Below are positions 9,502 through 18,125 of a stretch of 32,376 bases of DNA, piece by piece (positions within the stretch are counted from its first letter, which is position 1; each line of letters begins with the position of its first letter). Both the position numbers and the translations under genes were made by a program. Source of the stretch: an uncultured Clostridia bacterium. GTDB taxonomy: Bacteria; Bacillota; Clostridia; Christensenellales; Borkfalkiaceae. The stretch is taken from NCBI GenBank assembly GCA_947630245.1, contig CANRGR010000012.1, forward strand, positions 1 through 32,376, read 5' to 3'. Below the pieces are notes generated by a model that was given only the letters and a program-made list of their open reading frames with translations, was not told the DNA's origin and made no database searches.

Positions 9502-10224
9502 TCAGCCGATTTTTTCGACGAAATACACGCAATCGAGGACGGAGAGCGCCTCGATGATGTCGTTGTGACTCTTCTTTTTGAGCTCCTTGCCGACGACGGT
9601 GAACTTGACGGTGTACACGCTCAGTCCCGAATTGGCATAGGCGGGATTGAGTTCGAGATTGTCGATTTTGAGCCCGAATTCGCGCGCCATTGCAATGAAA
9701 TCCTGCAAACTGCTCCGCGATTTCAGTTCGAGATGGATCTCGAAATGATCGGACTTGTTCTTGATATACGTCTCCATCTTCGAGAACGCGAGCAGACCGA
9801 TCATGAGCGCGGCGAACCCGATGAGCGCGGCGGTATACAGCCCGAACCCGAGAATCGCCGAGATGATCGACATCGCCCACATTCCGACCGACGTCGTGAG
9901 CCCCATGATCTGGTTTTTCGACGAAAAGATGATCGTATTCGCCGTGATGATGGAGATTCCGATGAACACCGCCGCGGACAGAAACGAAAATCCCACGTTG
10001 AGCACGGTGATGAAATAGACGTCCCCCAGCCCCGCGAACATCGACCCGATGGACAGCACGATGAGCGTGCGCAGCCCCGCCGCGTGACGGTTCTTGGACC
10101 GTTCGCAGCCGAGCACGACCGCCATCACAATCACGAGCGCCGTTTTAAGTGCCGTGGAGGCAATATTTACTTCCGCCGACCAGCTTCCGAGCCAATCTGC
10201 AATCAAATCGGTTGACATATTCAC
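9502..10224 (-). CDS. MgtC/SapB family protein
   Basis: VLGCERSKNRHAAGLRTLIVLSIGSMF, characteristic MgtC motif; C-terminal cytosolic domain. Confidence 0.85.
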   Translation of the reverse strand: MNMSTDLIADWLGSWSAEVNIASTALKTALVIVMAVVLGCERSKNRHAAGLRTLIVLSIGSMFAGLGDVYFITVLNVGFSFLSAAVFIGISIITANTIIFSSKNQIMGLTTSVGMWAMSIISAILGFGLYTAALIGFAALMIGLLAFSKMETYIKNKSDHFEIHLELKSRSSLQDFIAMAREFGLKIDNLELNPAYANSGLSVYTVKFTVVGKELKKKSHNDIIEALSVLDCVYFVEKIG

Positions 10225-11666
10225 CTCTTATTGATAAATTTTTTGCGGTTGTATTCCGACCCCACGGAGACGTCCTCCGGCGGCTCCGTCGCTTCCAAAA
10301 ACGCCTCCTCCTCGGGGGAGCGCGCGTATTCCTTGCGCGAGAGTTCCTTCTGGATCGAATTCATCTGCGCCTTCAAGGCGACGACTTCCTCCTCGCGCGT
10401 GGCGGGAACCCCGCCCGCTTCGCCCTGTTCGGCGCGGGTTCCGTACGAACCCGAAAGATACAGCGCGAGTTTCGCAAGCGCGGGTCCGATGAGTTCATAG
10501 AGAATGCTCGACGAGAGAATGACCGTCTGCAACATGCTCCCCGTCTCCCCGCCGAGCACGCGCGCGCCGAGCGCGGCGAGCCCGATGGCGACCCCCGCCT
10601 GCGGCGTGAGCGCAAGCCCGAGGAAGTTGCGCACCTTTTTGTCCTTCTTCACTGCGGCGCAGCCCAAAAACGCGCCCAAATACTTCCCTCCGATCCGCAC
10701 GAAGAAATACAGAATCCCGATGACGAGCAAGGGAACGCCTCCCATCGCCTCGCCCGAGCCGACGAGCGCGTCGAGGCGGAATCCGAGCCCCGACTTCACA
10801 AAGAACAACAGGAGAATGGGCGGACTGAAATAGTTGAGCTGTTTGAAGAGCTTGTCGTCGCCCGAGATGTTGATGTACACCGTGCCCATCGCCATACAGC
10901 CGAGCAAGGGCGAGACGTCGACCGCCGCGCCGATCCCGCACATCGCGAACAAAAACGCGACGGAGACGATGAGGCGGTTGTCCGTGGAGCGCTTCGCCAT
11001 GAGAAATTTCAAAAGGAACCCGAAGGCGACCCCGACGGCGATCATCATGAGATTCCACGCGACGGGGAGCAGAATATCCCCCGCCGAGAACCCGCCGCCG
11101 AGGGAGGCGAGCGCAACGGAGACGGCGACGCTGTACGCGATCAGGCTGACGACGTCGTCGAGCGCGACGACGGAAAACAGCGTCTCCACAAAGTCGCCGT
11201 GCGCCTTCGTCTGGCGGATCGTCATCATCGTGGACGCGGGCGCGGTTGCGCTTGCGAGCGCGGCGAGAATGATCGAAAACGCGAGATCGAGCCGCAGAAT
11301 GAAATAGGTGAGGACGAACACGAGCACGGACGCGAGGAGCGCCTCGAAGAGGGTGATGACGACGACCTTCCCCCCGTTCTTTCTGAGCACGGAGAAGCGG
11401 AAATATTCGCCCACGCTGAACGCAATGAACGCGAGCGCGATGTCCGAGATGAAATCCATGCCGTCCGAGACGTACTCGGGCACGAGATCGAGACAGAACG
11501 GACCGAGCAGAATCCCCACGAGAATATAGGCGGTGACGTTGGGAAGTTTGAGAAGTTTTGTCAGCCGCGTGCCCAAAAAGCCCGCAAGCAACATGATCGC
11601 CACCGAAATGATGACGACGGGCACGGGCGACGACACGCCGATCTGTTCATAAAACTTATCAAGCAT
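10221..11666 (-). CDS. Cation:proton antiporter (CPA2/KefB-like)
   Basis: Multi-TM; KLPNVTAYILVGILLGPFCLDLVP and ALASATAPASTMMTIRQTKAHGDF motifs. Confidence 0.85.
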   Translation of the reverse strand: MLDKFYEQIGVSSPVPVVIISVAIMLLAGFLGTRLTKLLKLPNVTAYILVGILLGPFCLDLVPEYVSDGMDFISDIALAFIAFSVGEYFRFSVLRKNGGKVVVITLFEALLASVLVFVLTYFILRLDLAFSIILAALASATAPASTMMTIRQTKAHGDFVETLFSVVALDDVVSLIAYSVAVSVALASLGGGFSAGDILLPVAWNLMMIAVGVAFGFLLKFLMAKRSTDNRLIVSVAFLFAMCGIGAAVDVSPLLGCMAMGTVYINISGDDKLFKQLNYFSPPILLLFFVKSGLGFRLDALVGSGEAMGGVPLLVIGILYFFVRIGGKYLGAFLGCAAVKKDKKVRNFLGLALTPQAGVAIGLAALGARVLGGETGSMLQTVILSSSILYELIGPALAKLALYLSGSYGTRAEQGEAGGVPATREEEVVALKAQMNSIQKELSRKEYARSPEEEAFLEATEPPEDVSVGSEYNRKKFINKR

Positions 11667-11836
11667 GGTTTCCTTCCGAACGGCAATTCCCCGCTTTCAA
11701 TCGTATGCGAAAAGACACGGCTCTTGCGAGGGTGAAAATAATTATAGCACGATTTCGAAAAAAAACAAGTCAATTTTGAAAACTTTTCTGAAAAATTGCG
11801 AGAAATCGCATTGAAATGAAATTTATTTTCAAACAA

Positions 11837-12094
11837 TCACGCCCGCGGCAGGACTTCGTACAGTTCCTTTGCGCGGTTCATCGGCACGGGCGCGCACTGG
11901 GCGGACGCCGTCTCCACTCTGCGGACGATCCCCTCGCGGGGCAGGTCTCCCCGTCCGAACGGCGCGAGAACGCGGTCGCCCTCCCGCACGGGAAAGGGAG
12001 ACAGAAACCAATGCGGCGCGCCGTCGATCTCCACCTTTGCAAACGTGTGCGTTCCGTTTTCGGCGATCACCCCGCCGCTGAGCGAATGAATCAT
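11837..12094 (-). CDS. Small hypothetical protein
   Basis: 85 aa ORF directly after cls, 10-nt gap, good SD (gaggaggaaacg). Confidence 0.5.
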   Translation of the reverse strand: MIHSLSGGVIAENGTHTFAKVEIDGAPHWFLSPFPVREGDRVLAPFGRGDLPREGIVRRVETASAQCAPVPMNRAKELYEVLPRA

Positions 12095-12104
12095 CGTTTC
12101 CTCC

Positions 12105-13691
12105 TCAGAACAGCGGCGCGAATACCTTTGCGATCTCGCAGGTCACCCGCCGCACGACCCGTTTCTTTGCGTCCTCCTCCGTCTGCAAGCGGGAGAGGGA
12201 GAACGTGGTCAGAAAGTCCTCTTTGAGCTGCGCAACCGCCTTTGTGCGGTACATGAACACGGCATTCTCGTAGTGGTGCAGAAGAGAGCGGTAGTCGAGA
12301 TTGATCGTCCCGACGATCCCCACAACGTCGTCCGCCAAGAAATTCTTGGCATGAATGAACCCCGGCGTGTACTCGTAGATCTTCACCCCGCCCTTGATGA
12401 GCTTCATATAGTTGGAGCGCGCGAGCGCGAAGGCGAGCTTCTTGTCGGGAATGTGCGGCACGATGATGCGCACGTCCACGCCCCGCGCCGCCGCGAGCAG
12501 AAGCGCTCCTTCGAGGCGGTGGTCGATGATGAGATACGGGCTCATGATATAGACGTATTTTTCCGCCGTCGTGAGCACGTTGATATAGAGATCCTCGGCG
12601 ACCTGACGGTCGTAGAGCGGACGGGGACCGTCGCCGTAGGGCTGGACGAACCCCTCTCCCCCGATCGCGGGAAAACTCTCCGCGGGCGGAATGTAGGGCT
12701 CGAAGTTCTCGGGCTCGCGCGCGCGCAGATTGAAGAGGCGGAGAAACATGAGCGTAAGTCCCGTCACGCCCTCCCCTTCGAGGCGGATCGCCGTGTCCTT
12801 CCAATGTCCGAAGGGCGCGGTCTCGTTGATGTATTCGTCCGCAAGATTGAGCCCGCCCGTATAGCCGATGACGCCGTCGATGACGGTGATCTTCCGATGG
12901 TCGCGGTTGTTATGGTAATTGGAGACGAGCGGCACGAAGGGATTGAACTTGACGCAGCGGATCCCCTTCTTGCGCAGAATGCGGTAGTACCCCGAGCGAA
13001 GTTTGCCCATACAGCCGATGTCGTCGTAGCTGACGCGCACTTCGACGCCCTCCTTCACCTTCTCTTCGAGCACGGCAAGGACGCTGTCCCACATCTTGCC
13101 CTTCGCGAGAATGAAGTACTCCATAAAGATGAACCGTTTCGCGTTTTTCAAATCTTTCAGATAGCGCGTAAAGAACTGTTCGCCGAGCGGGAAATACTCC
13201 GTCTTGGTATTGCCGTGCAGGACGGCGTTGCGGTTCGAGCGGTGCAGCGCCTCCGAGACCTGCGCCCACCGCCCCATCTGTTCGGCGCGGGTCTTTTCGC
13301 TCACCGTGCGCCCGAGGAAGGGACGAGACCGCTCGTTGAGAAGCTGATAATTCGCGCGCTGTCTGCGCGACGGCTTGTTGTTCGAGAAGATGATATAGAT
13401 CGCCACGCCCACGAGCCCGAACACGATCACGCAGATCGTCCACGGGATCTTTGTCTCGGGGATCATGTCGCGGTTGACGATGTTGAGCACCGTCGCGACG
13501 AGAATGACCCACTCCACGCCGCCGAACCCCAGCCAGAACAGGATTTCATAGTCGGGGAACAGGTCGGAAAGAATCACTTCCGCAACGTTGAAGAGCCCCC
13601 AGAACAGCACCGCAAAGACGAGGGTCATCAGGATGATCGTCAGTCCGTAGACGAACAGACGGCTGAAAAACATTTTCACGAATCGTTTCAT
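12105..13691 (-). CDS. cls: Cardiolipin synthase
   Basis: Two HxK(x)4D motifs (HRKITVIDG and HAKNFLADD), N-terminal TM helices; ATGA overlap with the upstream ORF. Confidence 0.93.
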   Translation of the reverse strand: MKRFVKMFFSRLFVYGLTIILMTLVFAVLFWGLFNVAEVILSDLFPDYEILFWLGFGGVEWVILVATVLNIVNRDMIPETKIPWTICVIVFGLVGVAIYIIFSNNKPSRRQRANYQLLNERSRPFLGRTVSEKTRAEQMGRWAQVSEALHRSNRNAVLHGNTKTEYFPLGEQFFTRYLKDLKNAKRFIFMEYFILAKGKMWDSVLAVLEEKVKEGVEVRVSYDDIGCMGKLRSGYYRILRKKGIRCVKFNPFVPLVSNYHNNRDHRKITVIDGVIGYTGGLNLADEYINETAPFGHWKDTAIRLEGEGVTGLTLMFLRLFNLRAREPENFEPYIPPAESFPAIGGEGFVQPYGDGPRPLYDRQVAEDLYINVLTTAEKYVYIMSPYLIIDHRLEGALLLAAARGVDVRIIVPHIPDKKLAFALARSNYMKLIKGGVKIYEYTPGFIHAKNFLADDVVGIVGTINLDYRSLLHHYENAVFMYRTKAVAQLKEDFLTTFSLSRLQTEEDAKKRVVRRVTCEIAKVFAPLF

Positions 13692-14587
13692 GGATTCTCC
13701 CTTCGGTAAATATAGCAACCGCACGGCGCGACGGTTCTTTGGAACGTTCCCGCAAGCACGGGATTCTCCGCCGTCGTATGCAGGACGCAGAGCGAGGCGC
13801 AATGTGCGAACGCGTCGCGGGGGAACCGGTCCTGCGGAATCCCGCACAAGTCCGCCTCTTCCAGCGCCGTGCAGGGCAGAAGGGCGTCCTCGTCGAGATA
13901 GTCGAACTTCGCCGTCAAGGACGTCAGAAAGGGAAGTCCCGCCACGAGCCGCACCGTGCCCGCGACCCGCCGATAGATCGCGCCGTCCTCATAGAAATAG
14001 GGCGCCCGCGCCTCGACGGTGACAAGGCGGCTTCCCGAAAGCCCGCGCGGGGAGAGTTCCGCGCCGCCCGAGATCACAAGCGACGTCGCGCCCGTGTCGG
14101 CAAGCAGATCGGGAGCGAGATCGCCGAAGAGGAGCATGATCTCGTCAAACGACGTGCGATCGGTGCGGAACACTCTCTCGCCGTCGAAACAGAACAGCTC
14201 GCCCGCATAGTATCCCCTCGTTCCGTAAAGGCGGTACAGGGCGGCGCGCTCGAACGGAGAAACGTCTCCGAGCGGGCGGGACAGCAAGTCCGCCAAATCG
14301 CCCTCTTCGAGCAGATTGCGGTATGCGCGGAACTCCTCGCCCGTGCCGATTCTGCCCGCTTTTCCGCCGCGTTCGAGGAGAAGCCCGGTCTCGTCCGCTC
14401 CGGTCAGGCAGGAGAGCACGCTCCCGCAGGTCTCCTCCGTGACGGCGCCGTCCTCCCAACGGCAGACGGCGGGCGCCGCGCCGCCGAGCACGCGGGGCGG
14501 CGGAAGAAAGAGCGAAAGGACGCACGCCGCGGCAAGCATCGCCGCCGCAACTTTTCCCGCCATGCGGATCAATCTTCCCCGTTCCAT
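13688..14587 (-). CDS. Hypothetical exported protein with BspA-like LRR remnants
   Basis: N-terminal TM/signal; C-terminal DEDALLPCTALEEADLCGIPQDRFPRDAFAHCASLCVLHT resembles BspA leucine-rich repeats. Confidence 0.55.
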   Translation of the reverse strand: MERGRLIRMAGKVAAAMLAAACVLSLFLPPPRVLGGAAPAVCRWEDGAVTEETCGSVLSCLTGADETGLLLERGGKAGRIGTGEEFRAYRNLLEEGDLADLLSRPLGDVSPFERAALYRLYGTRGYYAGELFCFDGERVFRTDRTSFDEIMLLFGDLAPDLLADTGATSLVISGGAELSPRGLSGSRLVTVEARAPYFYEDGAIYRRVAGTVRLVAGLPFLTSLTAKFDYLDEDALLPCTALEEADLCGIPQDRFPRDAFAHCASLCVLHTTAENPVLAGTFQRTVAPCGCYIYRRENP

Positions 14588-15069
14588 TGATGATGGTGCA
14601 AACTGCCCCGAAGGGACAGCCCTCCGAACGAATTTTGCCGCAGTCCCTCATAGACCGCGACGGCGACGGCGTTGCTCAGGTTGAGCGAGCGCGCCCCGCC
14701 GATCATGGGAATGCGGACGCACTCTTTCTCATGCAGGAGAAGGAGTTCTTCGTCGAGCCCTTTGGTCTCCTTGCCGAATATGAGCCCGTCGCCCGCGGCA
14801 TAGCCCGCATCCGAATAGGTCCCACGCGCCTTTGTCGTAAAAAAGTGCAGCCGCCCGGGAATCTCCCCGAGCGCGGCGGACAGATCGTCGTGCACGCGCA
14901 CGTCCGCAAGTCCCCAATAGTCGAGCCCCGCGCGTTTGAGATATTTGTCGCTCAATTCGAAGCCGAGCGGGCGGACGAGATGCAATACGCACCCCGTCGC
15001 CGCGCAGGTGCGCGCAATGTTGCCCGTGTTCTGCGGGATCTCCGGTTCGACAAGAACAATGTGGAACAT
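14569..15069 (-). CDS. trmL: tRNA (cytidine(34)-2'-O)-methyltransferase TrmL
   Basis: EPEIPQNTGNIARTCAATGCVLHLVRPLGF and MIGGARSLNLSNAVAVAVYEGLRQ; SD ggagggg before Met at 15069. Confidence 0.95.
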   Translation of the reverse strand: MFHIVLVEPEIPQNTGNIARTCAATGCVLHLVRPLGFELSDKYLKRAGLDYWGLADVRVHDDLSAALGEIPGRLHFFTTKARGTYSDAGYAAGDGLIFGKETKGLDEELLLLHEKECVRIPMIGGARSLNLSNAVAVAVYEGLRQNSFGGLSLRGSLHHHQWNGED

Positions 15070-15155
15070 GTCCCCCTCCGTCTCCCATTTTACGACAAAA
15101 CAGGGGATTTTGCAAGAAATTTTTCTCTCGTTTTGCAAGACGGGCAAAAAATTAC

Positions 15156-15184
15156 TTGACACGCCGCCCTTTTTCCTCTATAAT
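15156..15184 (+). promoter_or_regulatory. Consensus sigma-A promoter with no downstream CDS on its strand
   Basis: TTGACA-N17-TATAAT, both hexamers perfect. Confidence 0.8.
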
Positions 15185-15189
15185 GCGAT

Positions 15190-15274
15190 TGTTTGGTTGA
15201 CCGAACAATTTCCTTTGCTTACACATCCCATATTTTTTCTCATTAAAAAGTCGGGCGTTTGCCCGACTTTTTAA
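15190..15274 (+). ncRNA. Candidate ~85-nt small RNA
   Basis: Consensus promoter at the 5' side, stem-loop ATTGTTTGG-TTGA-CCGAACAAT at the predicted +1, unstructured pyrimidine-rich middle, then a terminator hairpin. Confidence 0.5.
15243..15274. terminator. Bidirectional intrinsic terminator
   Basis: TTAAAAAGTCGGGC-GTTT-GCCCGACTTTTTAA, 14 bp; serves ypeB on minus and the candidate sRNA on plus. Confidence 0.85.
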
Positions 15275-15291
15275 TCGTTTTGGCGTGAGCG

Positions 15292-17247
15292 TTATCTCAG
15301 ATAGTTCCCTCTCGCGGAACTGCGCACGCGGTAGACCTGTACTTCCTCGCCCGTTTCGGCGTCGAGATAGACCACATACTCCTCCTCGCCGTAGGTGCAG
15401 GCAAATTCGTGCGCGAGCACTTCCTCGCCGTCGACGGGAATCAGCGCGAGATGCGCGGCGTAGGGAACGAGCCCCTCCGCAAGTTTTGTCTGCGCCTCTT
15501 CGCGGCTCATGCCGCCGCCCGGGGTGCGGTCGGTGTGGTTGAGAAGATAGCCCATCGCGTCCAAGCCGACGACCCTGCCCTTCGATTCGCACACCCGCAC
15601 GCGGATGAGATCGGGATAGATCCTCACGCCGTTCTGCACGGCGACGTAGGTGAGATCCGCAACCATGCCCGCGTCGGACATCCACACCGCCTCGACGCCG
15701 TCGTAGCCGAGCTCCGTCAAAAATTCGCGCGCGAGCGAATCGCAGGTGTCGAGATCGAAATTCTTTTCGGTGCACTCCTCATAGGTGTCGAAGAAGGCAA
15801 GATTGCCGCCGTTCTTCGTGATCTGCGCGAAGATCTCGTTGCCGCTCTCGTCGGTGAGGACGAAGTTGTAGCAGGTCGCCTGCTGTGCCACGGTCTCGCC
15901 CGTGAAGCGCGTTTCGGACAGATGATAGCCGTTGAGATATTCTTTGACGAGTTCCTCCGCCCGCTGTTCGGAGATCTCCTCCTGCGCCGCAAGGCGGTTT
16001 TCGCCGACGTTCCCCTCCTTTGAGAAGGGCGCGTCCACCGTCTCCTCGGGCTCTTGCAGGGACGTCTGTCCCATCTCGCCGAATTTCTGCGAGATCTCGC
16101 CCTCCTTGCCGCCGATGAAGTCCATGAACTCTCCCTCGTCGAGGTGCGTCGCAAGTTCGTTGAGCTCGCCGTAGAGCTTTGCGTTGACGTTGTAGAGATA
16201 TTCCACCGTGTTCTTCTCCCGCTCGGTGAGGGGTCTCCCCTTTGCGAGCCCCGAGAGCAGGGTGCGGCAGTAGGCGCCCGTCTTGTTGACGAAGGCGGAG
16301 ATGTCCGTCCCCGTCACGGGATCCACGGGAATGCGTTCGAGCGCGCTCTCCATGAGTTCGCTGTCGACGAGAAGGTCGGTAACCAAAACGCGCTGTTCGT
16401 TCGCGCCGGACGACACTCTCAGTTTGGACAGGTTGCTGTCCATTTCCTCGGAGACGGAGACCATCTCATAGAGGGCGTTGCGGTAGCCGCTCGCCGTTTC
16501 GAGGGTCATGTCGCTGAGGCGGAACGACCCCGCCGTGACGACCGTCGCAAGGGCGAGACAGGCAACGCCGAGCGAAATGACCGCCGCAAGCCAGCCGCCG
16601 AATCCGGGCGCGTGCTTCTTGCGCTCCGTCTTTTGTTCCCGTTTGTGCCGTCTCTCGGTAGCGCGGCGGGTGTGCGCCGCTTCGCGCGCCTTCATGCGCT
16701 GTTCGTGCGCCCGTTCCTTTGCGTCGCGGCGGCGGCTCTTCAAGGCGATCTTTTCCTTCTTCTCCCGCTCCTTGCGGGCGCGGCGGTCCGCCTTGCTCTC
16801 GTTTTTGAGCATCTCGCGGCGGGCGATGCGCTCCGCCTTCCGCTCCACGCGCTTCTCTTTGAGCGCCGCCTTCTTTTCGAGCTTCTTCTGCGCGCGCTCC
16901 TCCTTCTTCGCTTTCAGCTGTGCCTTCTTTTCGAGCTTTTTCTCTTTGAGCGCCGCCTTCTTCTCGATCTTTTTCTGTTTGAGCTCCGCCTTGTGAAGAA
17001 GTTTCTTTTCCTTCTTCTCCGCCTTTGCCTTTGCCGCTTCCAGCCGCTTTTCCGCCGCCTGTTTTTCCTTCTTTTCCGCCTTTACCGCGGTCTTTTGACG
17101 GGACGTGCGCGGTTTTACCGCTTCCGCGGTCTTTGCGGCGCGCTTCTTTGCGCCGCCGTTTGCGGCGGTTGCGGCGTTCTCCTTTTCGATCGTCTCGACC
17201 TTCTTTGCGCCGCTCGATACGTTTTTACCCGTTTGATTCTCTTCCAT
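15292..17247 (-). CDS. ypeB: YpeB-like germination protein with long basic N-terminal extension
   Basis: After a TM near residue 220, the region RNALYEMVSVSEEMDSNLSKLRVS and C-terminal PepSY-like domains match YpeB; adjacent to sleB. Confidence 0.85.
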   Translation of the reverse strand: MEENQTGKNVSSGAKKVETIEKENAATAANGGAKKRAAKTAEAVKPRTSRQKTAVKAEKKEKQAAEKRLEAAKAKAEKKEKKLLHKAELKQKKIEKKAALKEKKLEKKAQLKAKKEERAQKKLEKKAALKEKRVERKAERIARREMLKNESKADRRARKEREKKEKIALKSRRRDAKERAHEQRMKAREAAHTRRATERRHKREQKTERKKHAPGFGGWLAAVISLGVACLALATVVTAGSFRLSDMTLETASGYRNALYEMVSVSEEMDSNLSKLRVSSGANEQRVLVTDLLVDSELMESALERIPVDPVTGTDISAFVNKTGAYCRTLLSGLAKGRPLTEREKNTVEYLYNVNAKLYGELNELATHLDEGEFMDFIGGKEGEISQKFGEMGQTSLQEPEETVDAPFSKEGNVGENRLAAQEEISEQRAEELVKEYLNGYHLSETRFTGETVAQQATCYNFVLTDESGNEIFAQITKNGGNLAFFDTYEECTEKNFDLDTCDSLAREFLTELGYDGVEAVWMSDAGMVADLTYVAVQNGVRIYPDLIRVRVCESKGRVVGLDAMGYLLNHTDRTPGGGMSREEAQTKLAEGLVPYAAHLALIPVDGEEVLAHEFACTYGEEEYVVYLDAETGEEVQVYRVRSSARGNYLR

Positions 17248-17258
17248 ATCTTACCTCC

Positions 17259-18002
17259 TTAAATGGCAAAGACGTGCTTGCCGATGACCGTGACCGTCTG
17301 ACGGTTGAAGATCCATGCGCTCGTCGCGACGGCGGGATTATAGTAGTAGAGACACCCATAGGTGGGATCCCATCCGTTCATGGCGTCTTTGGCGGCGTTG
17401 TACGCCGTCTGGTTGGGTTCGAGATTGATCTGTCCGTCCGCGACCGCCGTAAAGGCGCCCTTCTGATAGATGACCCCGGAGATCGAGTTGGGGAAGGACG
17501 GGCTCTTGACGCGGTTCATGATGACCGCGCCGATCGCGACCTGTCCCGTATAGCTCTCGCCCCTGCCCTCGGCATAGATCGCCTTCGCCATGAGATAGAG
17601 ATCGGACGAAGTGTAATTCGAACTTCCCGATCCGGACGAACTCGGGCTCTTGCCGTTGAGCGCGTTGTAAGAATCGTTCATGCCAAGCGCGGCATAGGTG
17701 GATTTGCCCACGATGCCGTCCGCGGTGAGCCCGTTCTTCTTCTGGAACGCGATGACCGCCTTCTTTGTCCCCGCGCCGAACACGCCGTCCACGCTGCCGG
17801 AATAGTACCCCCATTGTTTCAAACGGCGCTGGACTTCCTTTACTTCGCTGCCCGTGCTCCCCTGACGGAGAACGGCGGCGTCCACGGCGACCGCCGTCTC
17901 GGCAACGCGCTGCGTCCCGGCTGCGGCATACACCGCCGCGGGAACGACCGCGGACGCGGCAAGCGCAAAGACGAGCGCGCCGATTGCTATCATCTTCTTC
18001 AT
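17259..18002 (-). CDS. sleB: Spore cortex-lytic enzyme SleB
   Basis: Peptidoglycan-binding domain (GSTGSEVKEVQRRLKQWGYY) plus Hydrolase_2 domain (AKAIYAEGRGESYTGQVAIGAVIMNRV). Confidence 0.95.
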   Translation of the reverse strand: MKKMIAIGALVFALAASAVVPAAVYAAAGTQRVAETAVAVDAAVLRQGSTGSEVKEVQRRLKQWGYYSGSVDGVFGAGTKKAVIAFQKKNGLTADGIVGKSTYAALGMNDSYNALNGKSPSSSGSGSSNYTSSDLYLMAKAIYAEGRGESYTGQVAIGAVIMNRVKSPSFPNSISGVIYQKGAFTAVADGQINLEPNQTAYNAAKDAMNGWDPTYGCLYYYNPAVATSAWIFNRQTVTVIGKHVFAI

Positions 18003-18018
18003 AATTTCCTCCTACGCA

Positions 18019-18047
18019 CAATGTGAGCATTCACGGAAATTTTATGC
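18019..18047 (-). promoter_or_regulatory. Possible sigma-G-type promoter of sleB
   Basis: GCATA-N17-CACATTG on minus, partial match to GHATR-N17/18-CATNHTA. Confidence 0.35.
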
Positions 18048-18074
18048 GAAATTTACAAAGACGAAGAAAGAACG

Positions 18075-18105
18075 GGCGCGCGGCGGGCATTGCCCGCCGC
18101 GCGCC
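18075..18105 (-). terminator. Strong hairpin after dnaJ
   Basis: GGCGCGCGGCGGGC-ATT-GCCCGCCGCGCGCC, 14 bp; T tract interrupted. Confidence 0.65.
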
Positions 18106-18125
18106 GAATCCGCAGACGATTTTGA

